Origin: Cutaneotrichosporon cavernicola
Taxonomy: Eukaryota; Basidiomycota; Tremellomycetes; Trichosporonales; Trichosporonaceae
Assembly (NCBI RefSeq): GCF_030864355.1
Contig: NC_083395.1
Location: 3,038,001 to 3,102,000 of the forward strand
DNA length: 64,000 bases
Direction: 5' to 3'
A program made the translations under genes and the position numbers. How positions within the stretch are numbered: the stretch's first letter is position 1; every line of letters begins with the position of its first letter. The notes under the pieces are model-generated. The model searched no databases. It was given only the letters and a program-made list of their open reading frames with translations, and was not told the DNA's origin. Below, piece by piece: positions 1 through 12,094 of this stretch.

Positions 1-1
1 G

Positions 2-790
2 CAGGCCCGTACCGTTCTCCAGTACCTCCTCGCCTACGTTGATGGCAAGCTCGCGCAAGCGCAGTCCAAGAATCGCCGTGTCGCACCCGACGAGCTGTCC
101 CTCTTCTACGCCGTCTGCCAGGCCGCTATGGTCATCTTCTGCTTCCGATGGCGTGCGCTCACGGCCGACGATGAGGTCGCTGGCGAGATGGAGATGGACT
201 TTACGAGTGGGCGCGAATGGATGCGCGACCTGGACGTGCTGCAGCGCGCTCTCACGTCCGAACTCAACCCCCTTCTCGGTTGCAACCCCAGCGTGGTGAG
301 CATGTTTGCCAAGGTCGCGCACTCGACGGGCTTCGCATACTGCTTCAGCATCATCGAGGCGAACACGCACGCCCACACTAAGCGCAGCGCGCCCTCCATC
401 GCAGCACCCCGCGCGGCACGACAGGCCAACATCGATGCCGGGCTGGACAGCTACTTTCCGTTCGACCCCTACGACCTCCCTCGCTCCGGTGAGTTCGTCG
501 AGGCGCTGTACCGCACTTGGGACGAGGTTGCGGTTGACCTTGGCGGCGACTCGGACTCGGACGACTCTGATGACGAGGCGGAGGAGAGCGATGAGAGCAT
601 GGGTGACGAGGAGCTTGGGCCAGGAAGAATTCCCGTTGCCACTAGCGCCGGCAAGCGGCCCCTCCCCATGGCAAGGGGCGGCAGCAGCTTCGGCGAGCAC
701 CGAAGACGCAACATCCTCAACGACGCGGGCCTAAGCACAAGCCTCGAGCACATGAGCATCTCGCCAGTGCCCTCCAGCGTCCTCGGGTGA
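2..790 (+). CDS. RRN3: RNA polymerase I initiation factor RRN3, C-terminal part (partial)
   Basis: RRN3 (TIF-IA) bridges RNA polymerase I and the core factor at the rDNA promoter in the nucleolus. Frame 2 is open from the window edge to a TGA at 788-790, giving 262 residues with no intron. Two blocks are typical of the family: LFYAVCQAAMVIFCFRWR near the start and LDSYFPFDPYDLPRS in the middle. After the second block comes a very acidic Asp/Ser/Glu stretch, then a basic low-complexity tail that is likely disordered. The 5' end lies outside the window, so start and full length are unknown. It converges with NTE1, with about 119 bases between the stop codons. The call is secure; the tail is not diagnostic. 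Confidence 0.93.
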   Translation, partial: QARTVLQYLLAYVDGKLAQAQSKNRRVAPDELSLFYAVCQAAMVIFCFRWRALTADDEVAGEMEMDFTSGREWMRDLDVLQRALTSELNPLLGCNPSVVSMFAKVAHSTGFAYCFSIIEANTHAHTKRSAPSIAAPRAARQANIDAGLDSYFPFDPYDLPRSGEFVEALYRTWDEVAVDLGGDSDSDDSDDEAEESDESMGDEELGPGRIPVATSAGKRPLPMARGGSSFGEHRRRNILNDAGLSTSLEHMSISPVPSSVLG

Positions 791-909
791 GCATAACTTA
801 TCACCATCTATACTCATTGTCCAATTTATGCAGTGTTGTACATGTCGCGAGTCCGGTGATTGTGTGATGCTGTCTCTATATATGTGTCTATACACATTGA
901 GCCTCTAAA

Positions 910-3900
910 TTAAATCGACATGCGCCGAACGCGCGTGCCTCGTCGCGTCAGCTGCGGCGGCTTATAGCCGTCCACTATGCCTCTGGGAAGCCTGCCCGCG
1001 AGTGACCACTCCTTCAGCTTCTTTCGCGCCGCTTCATGACCGATCTGGCGAACTTCCGGGAACTGCTTGAAGCCGCCAAGCGTCTCAAACTGCTGCACCG
1101 GCATCGCCATGTAAAGGCAGTTGGGGTCGTTCTTCACGTCGTCGAGCTGCTTGACGCTCGACACACTATAGGTTAGCTTGCGGGCCGCGACAGTCTCTCA
1201 CTATGTAAGGCGAGAGGAGATCTCTGTCATCGAGGGAACCAAGGCCTTGGAGAACGGGTTGAATCTGTAATCAGCTCAATCCAAGACCATATATGTTACC
1301 TCTGGATAAACAGCCACCAACCCGACACCGAATCGCCATACACACGGGGCGAAGTGTCGTCGATCGACCCCACGTCGACGACGATGATGTCGCGGATGCC
1401 GCTTGCGCGAAGGGGGCCAATTGGCGTGTTGTCCATGTAACCACCGTCGACAAGAACTGGACGTCAACAACCTTACAGCAATGCCACTCACGCATGCCGT
1501 TCTCAGATAGAGGGGGTAATAAGCCAGCCAGAGTCATCGACGCACGAACGAAACGCCTGTTGTTAGCACACAGAAAATAGTCAGCCGCTCACCATGCGTA
1601 ACCGGAGCGGTGAATCTCCATACGGGAGTGAGTGATGTTGGTCGAGTTGCAGTAGAAGGGGATCCAGAAGTCCTCGATGTGGGTGTTGTAGAATGCTTTG
1701 TCTGTGCTCGTCAGCACAGTCACGGCCATGGCCAATGTACTCACAGATACCACGGTTGAACTCGTGGCCAGTGGTGTACGCAACATACGGGTACGTCACG
1801 TCGCTCAGGATGCGGAACAAAGAGCCCATACGGCCGGCGAACTGCTTGAGGCGACCGACGACCTGCAGCAGGTCGGTCTCGCGTGAGTACAGACCGCCTA
1901 CCATGGCACCAATGGAGCAGCCGGCAACCGCGTCTACAGGGACGCCGCACTCCTCCAGCGCCTGGAGCATGCCGATGTGCGAAATTCCGCGGGCGCCGCC
2001 CCCACTGAGACACACGCCAACCTGTTTGCCGCAGAGACGACGGGCAATGCGTGCAAAGTCATTCATGTGCGGTGGTCGACGAGGACGGTTAAGGGGTCGC
2101 AGTCCGCGGTACTTCTTGATGCTTGTCTCAACGCGTTCGCGGAGGTGCTTGAATGCGGCGACCGCGGCTGGGTCATGGACCTTGCCAGGCTTGGACGTTG
2201 TCACGACTCCAGGCATCTCGACGTGGTAATGTGCCTGTAACCATGGGCGATGCTGGAGCGTCAGCTAGCATCAACATTGAGCCAACCTTGAGCCAGAGAC
2301 GGGTAGAACCAGGGGGGACTGTACGGTCGTCGTGGAGGAGGATGAGCTCTTTCCGAGCGTACGATTTCATGGCCAGCAGCAGTTTTTCTAGAAGTGTCAG
2401 CTCGGAAGACTGCTCAACATACCGTACTCTCCAAGGGAGGGGTCATCACCCATGCCGAGGACCAGCACCAGATCCGCTTGCCGAACACACGTCATGGTCC
2501 ACTGGCTTGACGGAGTTGAGTCGGCCACATACAGAACAACCCGATGCCGCTGCTCCTGATCGGACAGCCACCCAGCGATCTTGAGGGCACTGAGTGATCA
2601 GCTGCGTCAATGCGACCAACTCACCCCATGCGCGTGAACGCGTGGCGTCCCAAGTGTCTCATAACTGTCGCCTGGTCAAGGTAAGACGCCGGAGCACCCA
2701 TCTCCTCGAGGGACGTCTTCAGCTTGGCTGCGAACTGTGCAACCGGCACGTTGCGGTTATTGCCCAGAATGCAGACGGTCTCTAGTCTGTTCAGCTACTA
2801 TCCACGATGGAACAGATCTTGCACTCACTCAAGTTCATGTCGGCACGCAGCTCGTATGACATGTTGCTGGCGTGATGGATTGCGGCGTGCTGTTCGTTGG
2901 CATGCTTGCGTACCTCGCCAGCGATAAGACGCATGAACTGGACAGTGGTGGCTGGGTGACGCATGCTGAGGGCGTCGAAGAGTGCGGCCGGAATACGGAC
3001 GAGTTCACTCTCTCGGATAGCCTGGACTGTGTTCGAACGGGAATGCCCGGTCATGACGTCCAGCTCTCCAATCGAATCGTTCTGGGCATACTCTTGAATG
3101 ACGTCCACGCTCTCACTCTCGGCCTTTTTGACCACCGAACGGAGTCGACCGTTGATGACGATATAGAAGTCCGTAGCTTGGGCCCCTTTCTCATACTGCT
3201 CGTCAGCAGAGTTTCACCTCCAATAGTACCAAGATTTGCCCAGCATCCAGCTGAATCCAGTCCAGCCCAGCATCGATATGCAGGACAAGCGGTGAGAGGA
3301 GAGACAGGAGACGCTTTGCCAGGGTTAAGAGAACAATGGGGCGACGCTCCATGATATGCTCAAGGGCACTCTGAGGAAGGAAGCCAACAAAACAGTCGGT
3401 CTTGGCGCTGTACTAGTCAGCCCGCAGTGAAGGTGACGGCTCACGTAATGTTCACGTAGGACTCGGTTCCGCACAGCGATGCCAGGTATCCCGCAAGGCC
3501 TCCAGGCTGAAGTCAGTTTATCAGCAACAGAAGGAGGGTGCGACGGGCCGGTGTTGGCGATGGCACTTTCCTCGCCCACTGTGCGTACGCTGGTTGGCAC
3601 GGACACTTCCACCAGACACACCGCGGGCGGGATCCTGCCACGTGATGGGCTCACCTTGACCGTGAAAAGCTGCTCTTCATCCTTCTTAAGCGGCTGCTGC
3701 CAACCTGGCGATTGGGGCTCAGGATGGCCCATAGCGGCACCAAAGGGACGTTTGGACATCTGAGTGCTGACAGTTTGATCCTCAGCCCATGGGTCACCAG
3801 CCGTCTTGATCGAAACCTGCGGGTCATTAGGCCATGATGCTGCAGGGCTGAAAGCACTCACGTCGAGGAAGCCGTCGATGACATAGTAGAGCCCAGACGA

Positions 3901-6618
3901 ACGCTCCCCCTGCTTGACCAGAGTTGAACCCTTCTTGAAGTAGAGCACCTCAATGCGCTCACCCATGTCCCTCAGAATCTTCTGGTTAACGTCACTATCG
4001 ATACCGTGAGAGCTCTCCCCGCGGAAACTGGCCGACACGCTGCTGCCCTCATCTTCCTCCACACGCGCCCTGAAAAGACTCTCTCGGAGAAGGCCGCTGA
4101 CGTTGTTGTTGTCCGGTCCCGAGGCATTCATCATGTCAAGGACGTTCCCGAAAGCAGCGCGGCCGTTGAGCATCGCGCGCTGGGCCGGGTGGAACAGGGG
4201 TGAGCCCTGCGCAGACATTGCCATAGACGGAGCGAAGGAGGACTGGCCTTGGCTGGAGTCGATTTGAATGTTCGCCGGCTGGAAGAGGCCAATCGACTTG
4301 GCGATGCAGTTGACGAGAGCCTCACGGAGATCACCCTCGTCGTCGATGGCCGAATCCAGTCTCGATCCGACAAAGGAATTGGATGAGACAGGTGTGCGCC
4401 CACGCCATGTATCCATGCGAGGAAGTCCGGGTGTTTTGAGAGGCCGGTAGTATGTGTCGCCGACATCGGCATCATGACCGTGCGTTGTGGCCAGGTCTCC
4501 TGGTGTGACTTCCTTGCGCATCGCGGATGCCTGTCGAGTGAAAGTGTTGGAGCGTTGAGCTGAGGACGGTGGTGGGGAGAAGTATTCAGACTGGACTGGG
4601 CTCCCATCTTTGGTAGCTTTAGTAGTCTGAACAGGAGTGATGGTGAGCCCGGATGCGGCAATCTTCCTCGGACTGCTTGAACCCCTGGACTTTGGGCGCA
4701 TGCTAGACGTGGACACCGGACTTGCGACGATTCTGTCGTTGTCATGTTCGTACGTGTCGTCAATCAGCTCCTTTGAGGGAAGACGGGACACCTTCGTCGC
4801 TGGAGTATTGGACTTGTAAGGGGTTGACGAGGGAAGCGAGGGGGCTCTCACAGTGGGACTTGGCTGCTCTGAGAAGTAGTCGCTGGTACTTGTGGTCGAA
4901 AACTTGCGAGAAGGCATACTCTCGGGTTGGAACTTCTCACGCAACGCCTGCATTCCTCCGCCAGTGTAGAAGTCGCGAGGAAGGGGATACGAGACGAGAG
5001 TGTTGAGAGTCGCCTCGGAGCGCAGAATCTCCTTGGTCAAACCCAAGAACTTGTGAGCAGTCATGAACGTCACACGGCTGAAGCGCTCCAGTACGACCTG
5101 GACAATAGATCCAGTGGCTTTGGGAAACTTGTGTATGAGCTTCTTGAACGCCTCGATTGGGATAACTGCGAGGGTGCTGTCTACAGTCGCGCGCGCGACG
5201 GTACCCTCGATGGTCGCGGCACTGAACGGAGTACGAGGGTGGCGCGAGTCCGGCGTCTCGAATCCGCCCTGTCGCCGCTCGCGCTGGTACTTTTGCTTGA
5301 ACGCAGGGCGAATGCGGTTTGGAGGGATGGCAGGTGATTGAGGGGTAGTGCCCGGTAGTGATTGCGAGCCTCCGTTCGTGTAGAGCCCGTCAATTGAGGA
5401 CAGCTCTGGAGACAGAGACGAATGCCTTGCTGTCCCATCGGCCGTGTTCATCGAGTTCGAGCGGGCACGAGCTGGATCATCCCCCGAGCATCGTCTGGAG
5501 TCCTCGACCTCCAGGGACTCACGGGACCGAGTCTCGCTGCCGTGCGACGACGTGTCCCGGGTCATGCTTAACCCCATGATCCTGCCATCTAACTGACTGA
5601 CGTCTGAGTTGGCGCGAGACAGACGGCGTGATCCACCGTCTCTCTCGCTGTCATCAGAAACCCAAGGAAGCTTGATGTCCTCGGTGAACAGCGATAGAAT
5701 CGAGAAGAGAGACGAGAGGGTCCCTCCCGTCGAGACCTCGTTCAGGAGGCTGTATCCGTTAGAGAAGGACGGACCGAATGGGTCTGGGGAGGGCGGATTT
5801 TCCTGCCCAGTAGGCGCGTACTGCATTCAGCATTGCGGCTACATAGCTGTTCTTCGACGTACCACCTGGACATGGCCGTCGACGACACACCAGAACTCGC
5901 CGCCGCCGATCTCGACCGTCTCTCCTGCTGCAAGGCGGCGGGTTTGGATGTGCCGGCTCAGCTCGTGAAACACGGGCTTCTCGAGATAGCCGAAGATACG
6001 AATAGCGGACAGGAAGTCGTCTAGATAGGCGTGAAGGGGGTTTGTTGGGCGACCCACGGGATTGGTGACGAGGGAATCTTGAAGAAGAGGAAGGTCGTTT
6101 GTAAGGTTAGGAGGAGAAGGAGGAGGAAGGCTGCACAGAATCAGCACGTGTCTGTAGGCGGGCGACTCACGCCGCTTCCTTGAGTTGGGTGTAACGAGTG
6201 AGGTACTGGTGGATAAGTGTGGATACATGTCTTGATCACCTACCCTGTAGCGAACGAAGAAGAAGACCACACCAGCGAGGCCGATAAATAGTGCCGCGAA
6301 GTGAGGGAAGCCGAGAGAGATTGTCGCCGAGTAGTGCAACATGCGCACTACAGAGCTGGACATGTCAGAGAAGTCACACGTGCTATGGTCTATGACTCAC
6401 GTTGGTATGTCAATGGTCACGAGGGTGATGGCGGACTGAACGGTCTGCAATATGTAGAGGACGACTGCAACGAGAGCGCTAGCGGCCGTGGCCAAGAAGT
6501 TACCGTCAGTGACTTGTGGTGGTGACGGGCGGGACTTGGGGTCTGGGGAGAGGCCATGGTCAAGGGCGATGGAGGTCCTGAGCGTGGCCGCAAAGGCCAC
6601 GGGGAGGAGGACCAACAT
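910..6618 (-). CDS. NTE1: Lysophospholipase NTE1 (patatin-like, neuropathy target esterase family)
   Basis: ER-membrane serine esterase that deacylates phosphatidylcholine and lysophosphatidylcholine. I place the start at ATG 6618, which has a good context (CAAC before it); the longer open frame upstream has no ATG. About 17 exons join in frame into roughly 1,500-1,600 residues. In order: hydrophobic N-terminal segments (exon 1 and 6355-6244), a first cyclic-nucleotide-binding-like domain (about 6130-5864), a long Ser-rich disordered stretch within exon 5820-3862, a second such domain ([22 protein letters not shown]), and a third around 3195-2830 (ending in [10 protein letters not shown]). 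The patatin domain follows: GGGARG oxyanion motif, nucleophile in [10 protein letters not shown], and catalytic Asp in VDGGYMDN. Intact, with no frameshift. Confidence 0.95.
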
Positions 6619-7210
6619 GTTGGGAATTGGGAAGGATGCTGGACTGGCCCAAAAGGGACAAGGAAGGTGAGAGTGTAACGAGTGGTGTGGAGTTGAAATG
6701 AGTAGAGATGAGGGAAGAGTCAAGAAGAGGAAGTAGGAGTAGGAGTGTGTGCGGAAGATGCATCCGGTAACTACGTCAGAGGGAACTCAGTGTAGCATGT
6801 AGCAACTAACTTGAACCCAGCCACGTGGGTTGGGAGGCGATTTTCCTCACAAGCCTCGTATATATCGTATACTCATAACGCAAAACTCATACAGAGTTCC
6901 CAAGGACCCGAATTAACACAAGGGATGCGAATAGGTTGTGCCTGGGACCTTATTCTGGCGCCTCTATGGCTATGGGTAGGCGGGTGGACGGATTTCCTTC
7001 TCTGCCTCCCATCCCCCTTTAAAACCCCTGTACCCAAGTTGTCCATAACAACAGCGCCCTCGAGGTTGAGGTCTTGAGCTTCGGCCAACAAGCCCAGCGA
7101 AGACCCCTACCTCAACTCTGTTCATCTCACCTTCCTTCCTTCCCCTTTCTCTTCCTCTTTCTCTCTCTCTCTGCATCTCTCTCACTCCCTCCTCGTCTCT
7201 TTTCTCGCTA
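6619..7210. promoter_or_regulatory. Divergent promoter between NTE1 and the JmjC gene
   Basis: This 592-base gap separates two divergent start codons. The last 90 bases before the JmjC gene form a strong CT tract (about 7120-7200), which looks like a 5' leader. The NTE1 side is likewise pyrimidine-rich on its coding strand. No convincing ORF was seen. Confidence 0.5.
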
Positions 7211-8849
7211 ATGGCCCTCGACACGAGCACGCTCGAGGCTCACCTCGAGGACCTCACAACCGACTACTATGGTGCGTTCATGCTCACTACTCCTGAACTC
7301 CTTTTTGCAGACGACCACCATCTACCGATTGACCTCGGCCCGTATTCATGCCCGATTACAGACCCACTGATGCGAGCAGACCTCCAATTCCCAAGCGCCT
7401 TCAAGCTCAATGAGCCCCCATCAGCTTTGGAAGCATTGCGGATGATCTCCAAGTCTCATCCCACGGTTATCCGAGGTAGGTTTGGGCGACTCGTGTCACG
7501 ACCTCTGCCTTCATGCCAGGCCATTAAGAGCAGGCCATCGATTCCACATTCCCCCTCCCAGCCCTGCAGTGATCTCCATGACTAACATCCGATAGGCTAC
7601 AGCCCACTTTGCGAGGGAGTCGACCACGACTGGCGCATGCCTGCGACATACACAAAGTTGCACGGTAATATGACCGAGGTTACCATTGCCATCACCGACG
7701 ACGGGTGAGCATCCACCAGGTGTCGAATGCTTCTTGACGGAGGAAGAAGGTTGGAGAATGGCCGTCTGGAGGTTGCTCGGCACCCATCAGGAATGAGTGC
7801 TTACCGTCAGCCTGGCAGACTCTGTGCGGACCCTTGGATCAGGGGATACAACCTTTGTCAAACCCCTGGAAGAGCGAATGTCCATGGCCACCTTCCTCTC
7901 AAAGCTCACCACAACTAGCGACGAGGCCCTCTACCTCCAGTCCCAGGACGGTAACATTTACCGCTCGCAACCGGGAATGCGCAACGAGCCAGACCTCGTC
8001 TCTTTCCAGCAGGTGGTTGAGCGCGACGTGCCGTGGATGCGCGATGCGATGGGTGAGTCCCTGATCTGCCGGAGGGTTGCTCGGCAGCACCGTCATGGCG
8101 TCCGCGTGGCTGACGCGACGAGGGTGCACGGCGGAGGCGGTGAATTTGTGGATTGGGAACAATCGCAGCACCACTTCCTTCCATCACGACCCGTAAGTAC
8201 AATTAACATCCTGCCTTCCATGACCCTTGCAGTGCCGGCATTCCGCTGACCGTAAGATACGAGAACGTCTACCATGTTTTGAGCGGTATTAAGCGCTTCA
8301 CGCTCCTATCCCCCATTGAGGGCCTGTGCTTGGAGCGTGTGTACCTGCGCCGACATCAGGTGCTAACGGCAGAACATTTTCATCCGCCATCCACCCTCGT
8401 CCGTGGCGCAGACGGCAAGTTGCAACCTGAGCGCGACCCCGAGCCCGCGCATCCAGTCCCTTGGGTGCAGAGCCTCATACCGCCTGGCGAGGTGCGGCCC
8501 CTCATCGTGGAGCTCGAGGAGGGTGATACGCTCTACCTGCCCGCCGATTGGTGGCACAAGGTCGAGCAGGAGGAAGGCAGTGGTGGTCTGGCTGTGGCTG
8601 TCAACTAGTGAGTAAAGCAGGCGGTTGGGAAGAGTCTGACATCCCAGCTGGTATACGTCCGAGCTCCGCCCGGAGCGGTACGCGTTACTCCGGTTTGCGC
8701 AGCGGGTGGCGCGGTCCGCCGGCCGCGAGGGCGTTCTCGATCCTGATGCCGGCATGGACGACGACAACGGGGACATTGACGACGTCATGTTCAGCGATGG
8801 CTCTGTGACGTCTGGTGACGAGTGGGATCCCGCCGAGTGGGGGCGGTAG
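7211..8849 (+). CDS. JmjC-domain hydroxylase, JMJD7-like
   Basis: Fe(II)/2-oxoglutarate-dependent oxygenase; the animal homologue JMJD7 hydroxylates a lysine of DRG GTPases. ATG at 7211 follows the CT-rich leader. Splicing at GT..AG sites gives the family order: SALEALRMISKSHPTVIRGY, EAVNLWIGNNRSTTSFHHDP (iron ligands in HHD), then YENVYHVLSG, FTLLSPIEGLCLERV, LYLPADWWHKV (second iron His) and NYWYTSELRPERY. An optional 39-base in-frame intron (about 7271-7309) may remove residues after TTDYY. The C-terminus is a short acidic extension (DAGMDDDNGDIDD) ending at TAG 8847-8849, for about 360 residues. All metal ligands are visible. The exact substrate is inferred only from the animal protein. 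Confidence 0.85.
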
Positions 8850-9500
8850 TGAGGTGCGTGTGCATGAGCGCGTGCATGGACGCGTTCTGGCAGTGTAGGG
8901 TTAATTGGACTACCAGGTTCTCTGGGACTGTGTCTAGGTCTATCTGTTTCTTCTCGGGTATATGGTTGTTTCATGCATCTCGGCGACCACCAGGATGACT
9001 GGCGGTTGATCTTTAGCGTTCTGTTCAAGTGTTCTTTGCTGCGGATAGTTGGCATGGTGGGCAATGGACAGTCTACAAATTGATCGACATGACGTGGAAC
9101 GGTATGCCGTGCCTTGGATCGCTTGGCTCGGATCCATTCCAGCAATATTTTTCCAGCCATATTCCAGCTAGATTCCACCCAGAGCTAGAGCCTGGCCATG
9201 ACGTGTTTCCAACTCCAATCGACGCTAGAACAAGGGCCTCGAATTCCTTGGCATCTGCATCTACTAGGTACATATGTCGGCCACTCTCGTTGGTTTCAAG
9301 CCTGCAGCTACACGTGCCGGGGGGTAGTTCTCTTGCGGGGATGCTGCTTCCAATGGGTCGATCATGAGGCTCCACCTAACCGTCCTCACTTACGCTGCTA
9401 TTGTATACCCACCCCTGTGGCTGCGCCTGTAAGATCGCTGTCCTAGTGACGAAAGCTGACCCGCGATCGTTAGCATCCCGATAGCCCACGCCCTCGACAG

Positions 9501-9550
9501 GCTCCTCAGTTGCAAGACGAGCTCCTCAGTTGCAAGCTCCTCAGTTGCAA
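9501..9550. repeat. Three copies of a 15-base direct repeat
   Basis: The unit GCTCCTCAGTTGCAA begins at 9501, 9521 and 9536. The last two copies abut and the first is set off by five bases. The copies are identical. No function is evident. Confidence 0.85.
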
Positions 9551-10572
9551 TCGATCAGTTCAATCGCTGGCGAGTGGGTCGATGTCCGCCATAGTCTTCC
9601 AGAGCAGATAACCTTGTTGGCTCCCTTGACCCATATCTGTTCCGAACCGCACGGCTGAAAGAGGGGGGTAGGACGGCGGACGAGCTTTTGCTAACGTGCC
9701 TGCTTGAACTGGTGTCTCGTGTACACTTTGGCTCGCGCGCTGAGGCAACACGGTCAATGATGACTCTAGCCCTGCGCAGAGATGTCGATACAGTACCAGT
9801 TGCCCGTCTAGTCCCCAGATCCCAGGTTACTGAGGGAATCGAGAAAATGGAAAAAGTTGGAGTCAGTTGGCGCTAATCATCAGCAACAACACGCGAGTTT
9901 GGGTAGAAGATGCGTTGTCGGAGATACATACCGCCATAAACATTCTGAATGAGGGCCGCAGACCTTGTCTTCAGCGACGGAATGGCAATGTGAAGGGTAT
10001 CAGGGACCGCGGCAGGCTGACGCTTCACGTTCAGTTCAAGAGTCAGACCTTGCTGAAGCCAGCCTCCCAGCTGAACACCAAGGCGTACACTCGTATTCTA
10101 TTTCTAGCACTTGTGTCTTCTAAGGGAATCCAACCCGGGCATGTTTGGAGCGTCGCCAACTCTCCTCGTGGGACCCATCTCTCTCACTGGTCTGAGGTTG
10201 GGGGCAACACTTCAGTCTGTATCCTGCAAGAGAGCAGTGCGGCAGACTCACCTGAGGGCACTTGACACCTTGCGCTAGAGTAACTTTCCGCTCTCACTCG
10301 CGACACACAGTAATCCAATACAATGGGACAATGCCACCAGCTAGCCACCTCGCATATCGTCAATCGGTGCCCGGTAGTCATTCTGCTGAGCGGTTGGGCT
10401 GGAAGAGCTTTAGTCGAGGTGTGGAACCGGCACTGAGCCAGTGTTGACATCCACTTCAAGGGCTTGAAGGAAAGACGAGTGATGGGGTATGTCCACCGTG
10501 TAGAGCTCGCACGAAAGTTGTCGAAGGTTGCCTCCCAGTCATCGTTGTCATCGGGGATGTGGACAGGAAAGC

Positions 10573-10579
10573 AAAAAAA
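10573..10579 (-). terminator. RNA polymerase III terminator of tRNA-Lys
   Basis: A run of seven T on the minus strand begins three bases downstream of the tRNA acceptor stem, as expected for pol III termination. Confidence 0.8.
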
Positions 10580-10582
10580 TGA

Positions 10583-10678
10583 GCCTCGTGTGGGGCTCGA
10601 ACCCACGACCGAATGATCAACCGGAACTTTAGAGTCCGCATTAAGAGTCATTTAATCTACCGACTGATATAACGAGGC
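10583..10678 (-). tRNA. tRNA-Lys (anticodon CTT) with a 24-base intron
   Basis: On the minus strand the seven-pair acceptor stem (GCCTCGT with ACGAGGC) is perfect. The D-arm contains AGTCGGTA, with one U-U mismatch at the stem base. The anticodon stem AATGA/TCATT is perfect, and the T-arm GTGGG-TTCGAGC-CCCAC is perfect. The loop reads CTCTTA and is then interrupted after position 37 by about 24 bases, the canonical place for a nuclear tRNA intron; the anticodon is therefore CTT. The intron contains AAG, which can pair with the anticodon as in other intron-bearing pre-tRNAs. The internal B box (GGTTCGAGCCC) is present, and a T7 terminator follows. Confidence 0.93.
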
Positions 10679-10986
10679 ATTATAGATTGTTGAAATTGGT
10701 ATTTCGAGAGGATACAAATACCACGACGTCAGACAACTCAACCTTCTACCTCGTTCCCGCTGCAACCTTCTGATCTACGTAAGCCTGCATGAACACCGGA
10801 CTCCCACCAGCTTTCAACGCATCCGAACTCTTCTGCGGTTCTCCTCTGCGTCTGCGGAAATCAATCTCCCGACTGTTGTTGGCAGCTGATATTCAGGCAC
10901 GCCCTTATCCGCCACCCAAATGAAATTTCCAAACGTCACTCAACGGAGCCAAGGATACTAGGTTGACATCGCTCTCACCACCAACC
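10679..10986. other. Intergenic region, tRNA-Lys to EFG1
   Basis: These 308 bases hold the 5' flank of the tRNA and the promoter of EFG1, which diverge. No ORF or repeat of note was seen. Confidence 0.4.
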
Positions 10987-12021
10987 ATGCCAGCCGACCG
11001 TCACCAGCGCAAGAAGGCGCGCACGAGCACGAGCACGAGCACGAACACGAATGCCGAGGCCGGTCCCTCTGGGACAGTATTCAAGATCCCGTCCCTGGAG
11101 CAGCGGGGAGCAGACGCGCTGCCGGGTCTCAACAAGATCAAGGCGAGCCTGCGGCAGGCGAAGCGGCTGTTGAACAAGGTGGGTTTTAGTTAGGGTTGGG
11201 CAAGAGGTGATAGGGAGTAGGTTAAGAGTTGAGCTGACATCAGGAAAACCTTGAGCCGTCGCTGCGTATCTCGACGCAGCGCCGCGTTGCTGCGCTCGAG
11301 GCGGACCTTTTGGTTGCGGAGAAGCGGGACGTCGAGAAGAAGAACGGGGCCAAGTACCATGCCGTGAGTAGGAGGAGTGAGGAGGGGCTCGTGGATGGCG
11401 GAGTGTACCGATGCTTGGCGTAGGTGGGCGACGGAGATGACGAACGATCACGGAGGGCCAAGCAGGTGACTAACGCCCAGATCAAGTTCTTCGAGCGGCA
11501 GAAACTCGGCCGGATCATCAAGCGTGCGCAGCGCAAGGTCACCGAGGCGGAGAAGAGTGGCAAGGCTAAGAAGATGGCCAAGGCGGAGAAGGAGCTACTG
11601 CACGCGCGCGTCATGTTCAACTATGTGCTAAACTATCCGTGAGTGCAGTGAATTCTCCCGCGCATGGGTGGAACTAAGAACTAACGGCAGCAACGCGATC
11701 AAGTACATCTCGCTATTCCCGAAGGAGGAGAAGAGCGAGGACGGCGACGAGAAGGAGAAGCTCAAGGTGCCAAACTACCTCGAGGCAGAGCTGTCGGACG
11801 ACATGGATAAGACGGAGCGGACACGGCTCACCATGCTGCTCGAGACGCAGGGTCTGATGGATGAGGGCAAACTGAGCGGCACGCCTGAGGAGGAGAAGGA
11901 GCGGCGGCCGGTGGAGCTCAGCTCGGTTACTGCTGCAGTCACCGATGGCGGGAAGAAGCGCAAGGCCAAGGCCGAAGCCGAGGCCAAGGAGGACACAGAC
12001 GACTTCTTTGACAGCGACTAG
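10987..12021 (+). CDS. EFG1: rRNA-processing protein EFG1
   Basis: EFG1 is a small coiled-coil nucleolar protein needed for early 18S pre-rRNA processing. ATG at 10987 is the first in frame. Three introns (donors GTGGGT, GTGAGT, GTGAGT; acceptors CTGACATCAG, CTAACGCCCAG, CTAACGGCAG) join four exons into about 245 residues. The N-terminus is Ser/Thr-rich with an ACGAGC hexamer repeat. The conserved core follows: LPGLNKIKASLRQAKRLL, then LRISTQRRVAALEADL, KYHAIKFFERQKLGRIIKRA and MFNYVLNYPNAIKYISLFP. The tail is Lys/Glu-rich and ends DDFFDSD. The KYHxxKFFERxK block is diagnostic. It converges with the GH71 gene, with only 73 bases between the stops. Confidence 0.88.
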
Positions 12022-12094
12022 TTTTCGTAAGAGATTCATATTGCATGCCAGCACGCATTGTAAAGACCGTGATATATAGAAGGGGTCGACTAGT

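Larger units (their letters stand above)
8850..10582. other. Long intergenic region with no recognised gene
   Basis: The stretch between the JmjC gene and tRNA-Lys is 1.7 kb. Several ORFs of 60-130 codons exist on both strands, but none has a recognisable domain or splice-consistent extension. A 15-base unit (GCTCCTCAGTTGCAA) occurs three times at 9501-9550. I see nothing else I can support. Confidence 0.5.

Noticed and set aside
8363..9178. 271-codon minus-strand frame
   Set aside because: It overlaps the JmjC C-terminal exons in antisense and continues into intergenic DNA, with no domain or splice support.
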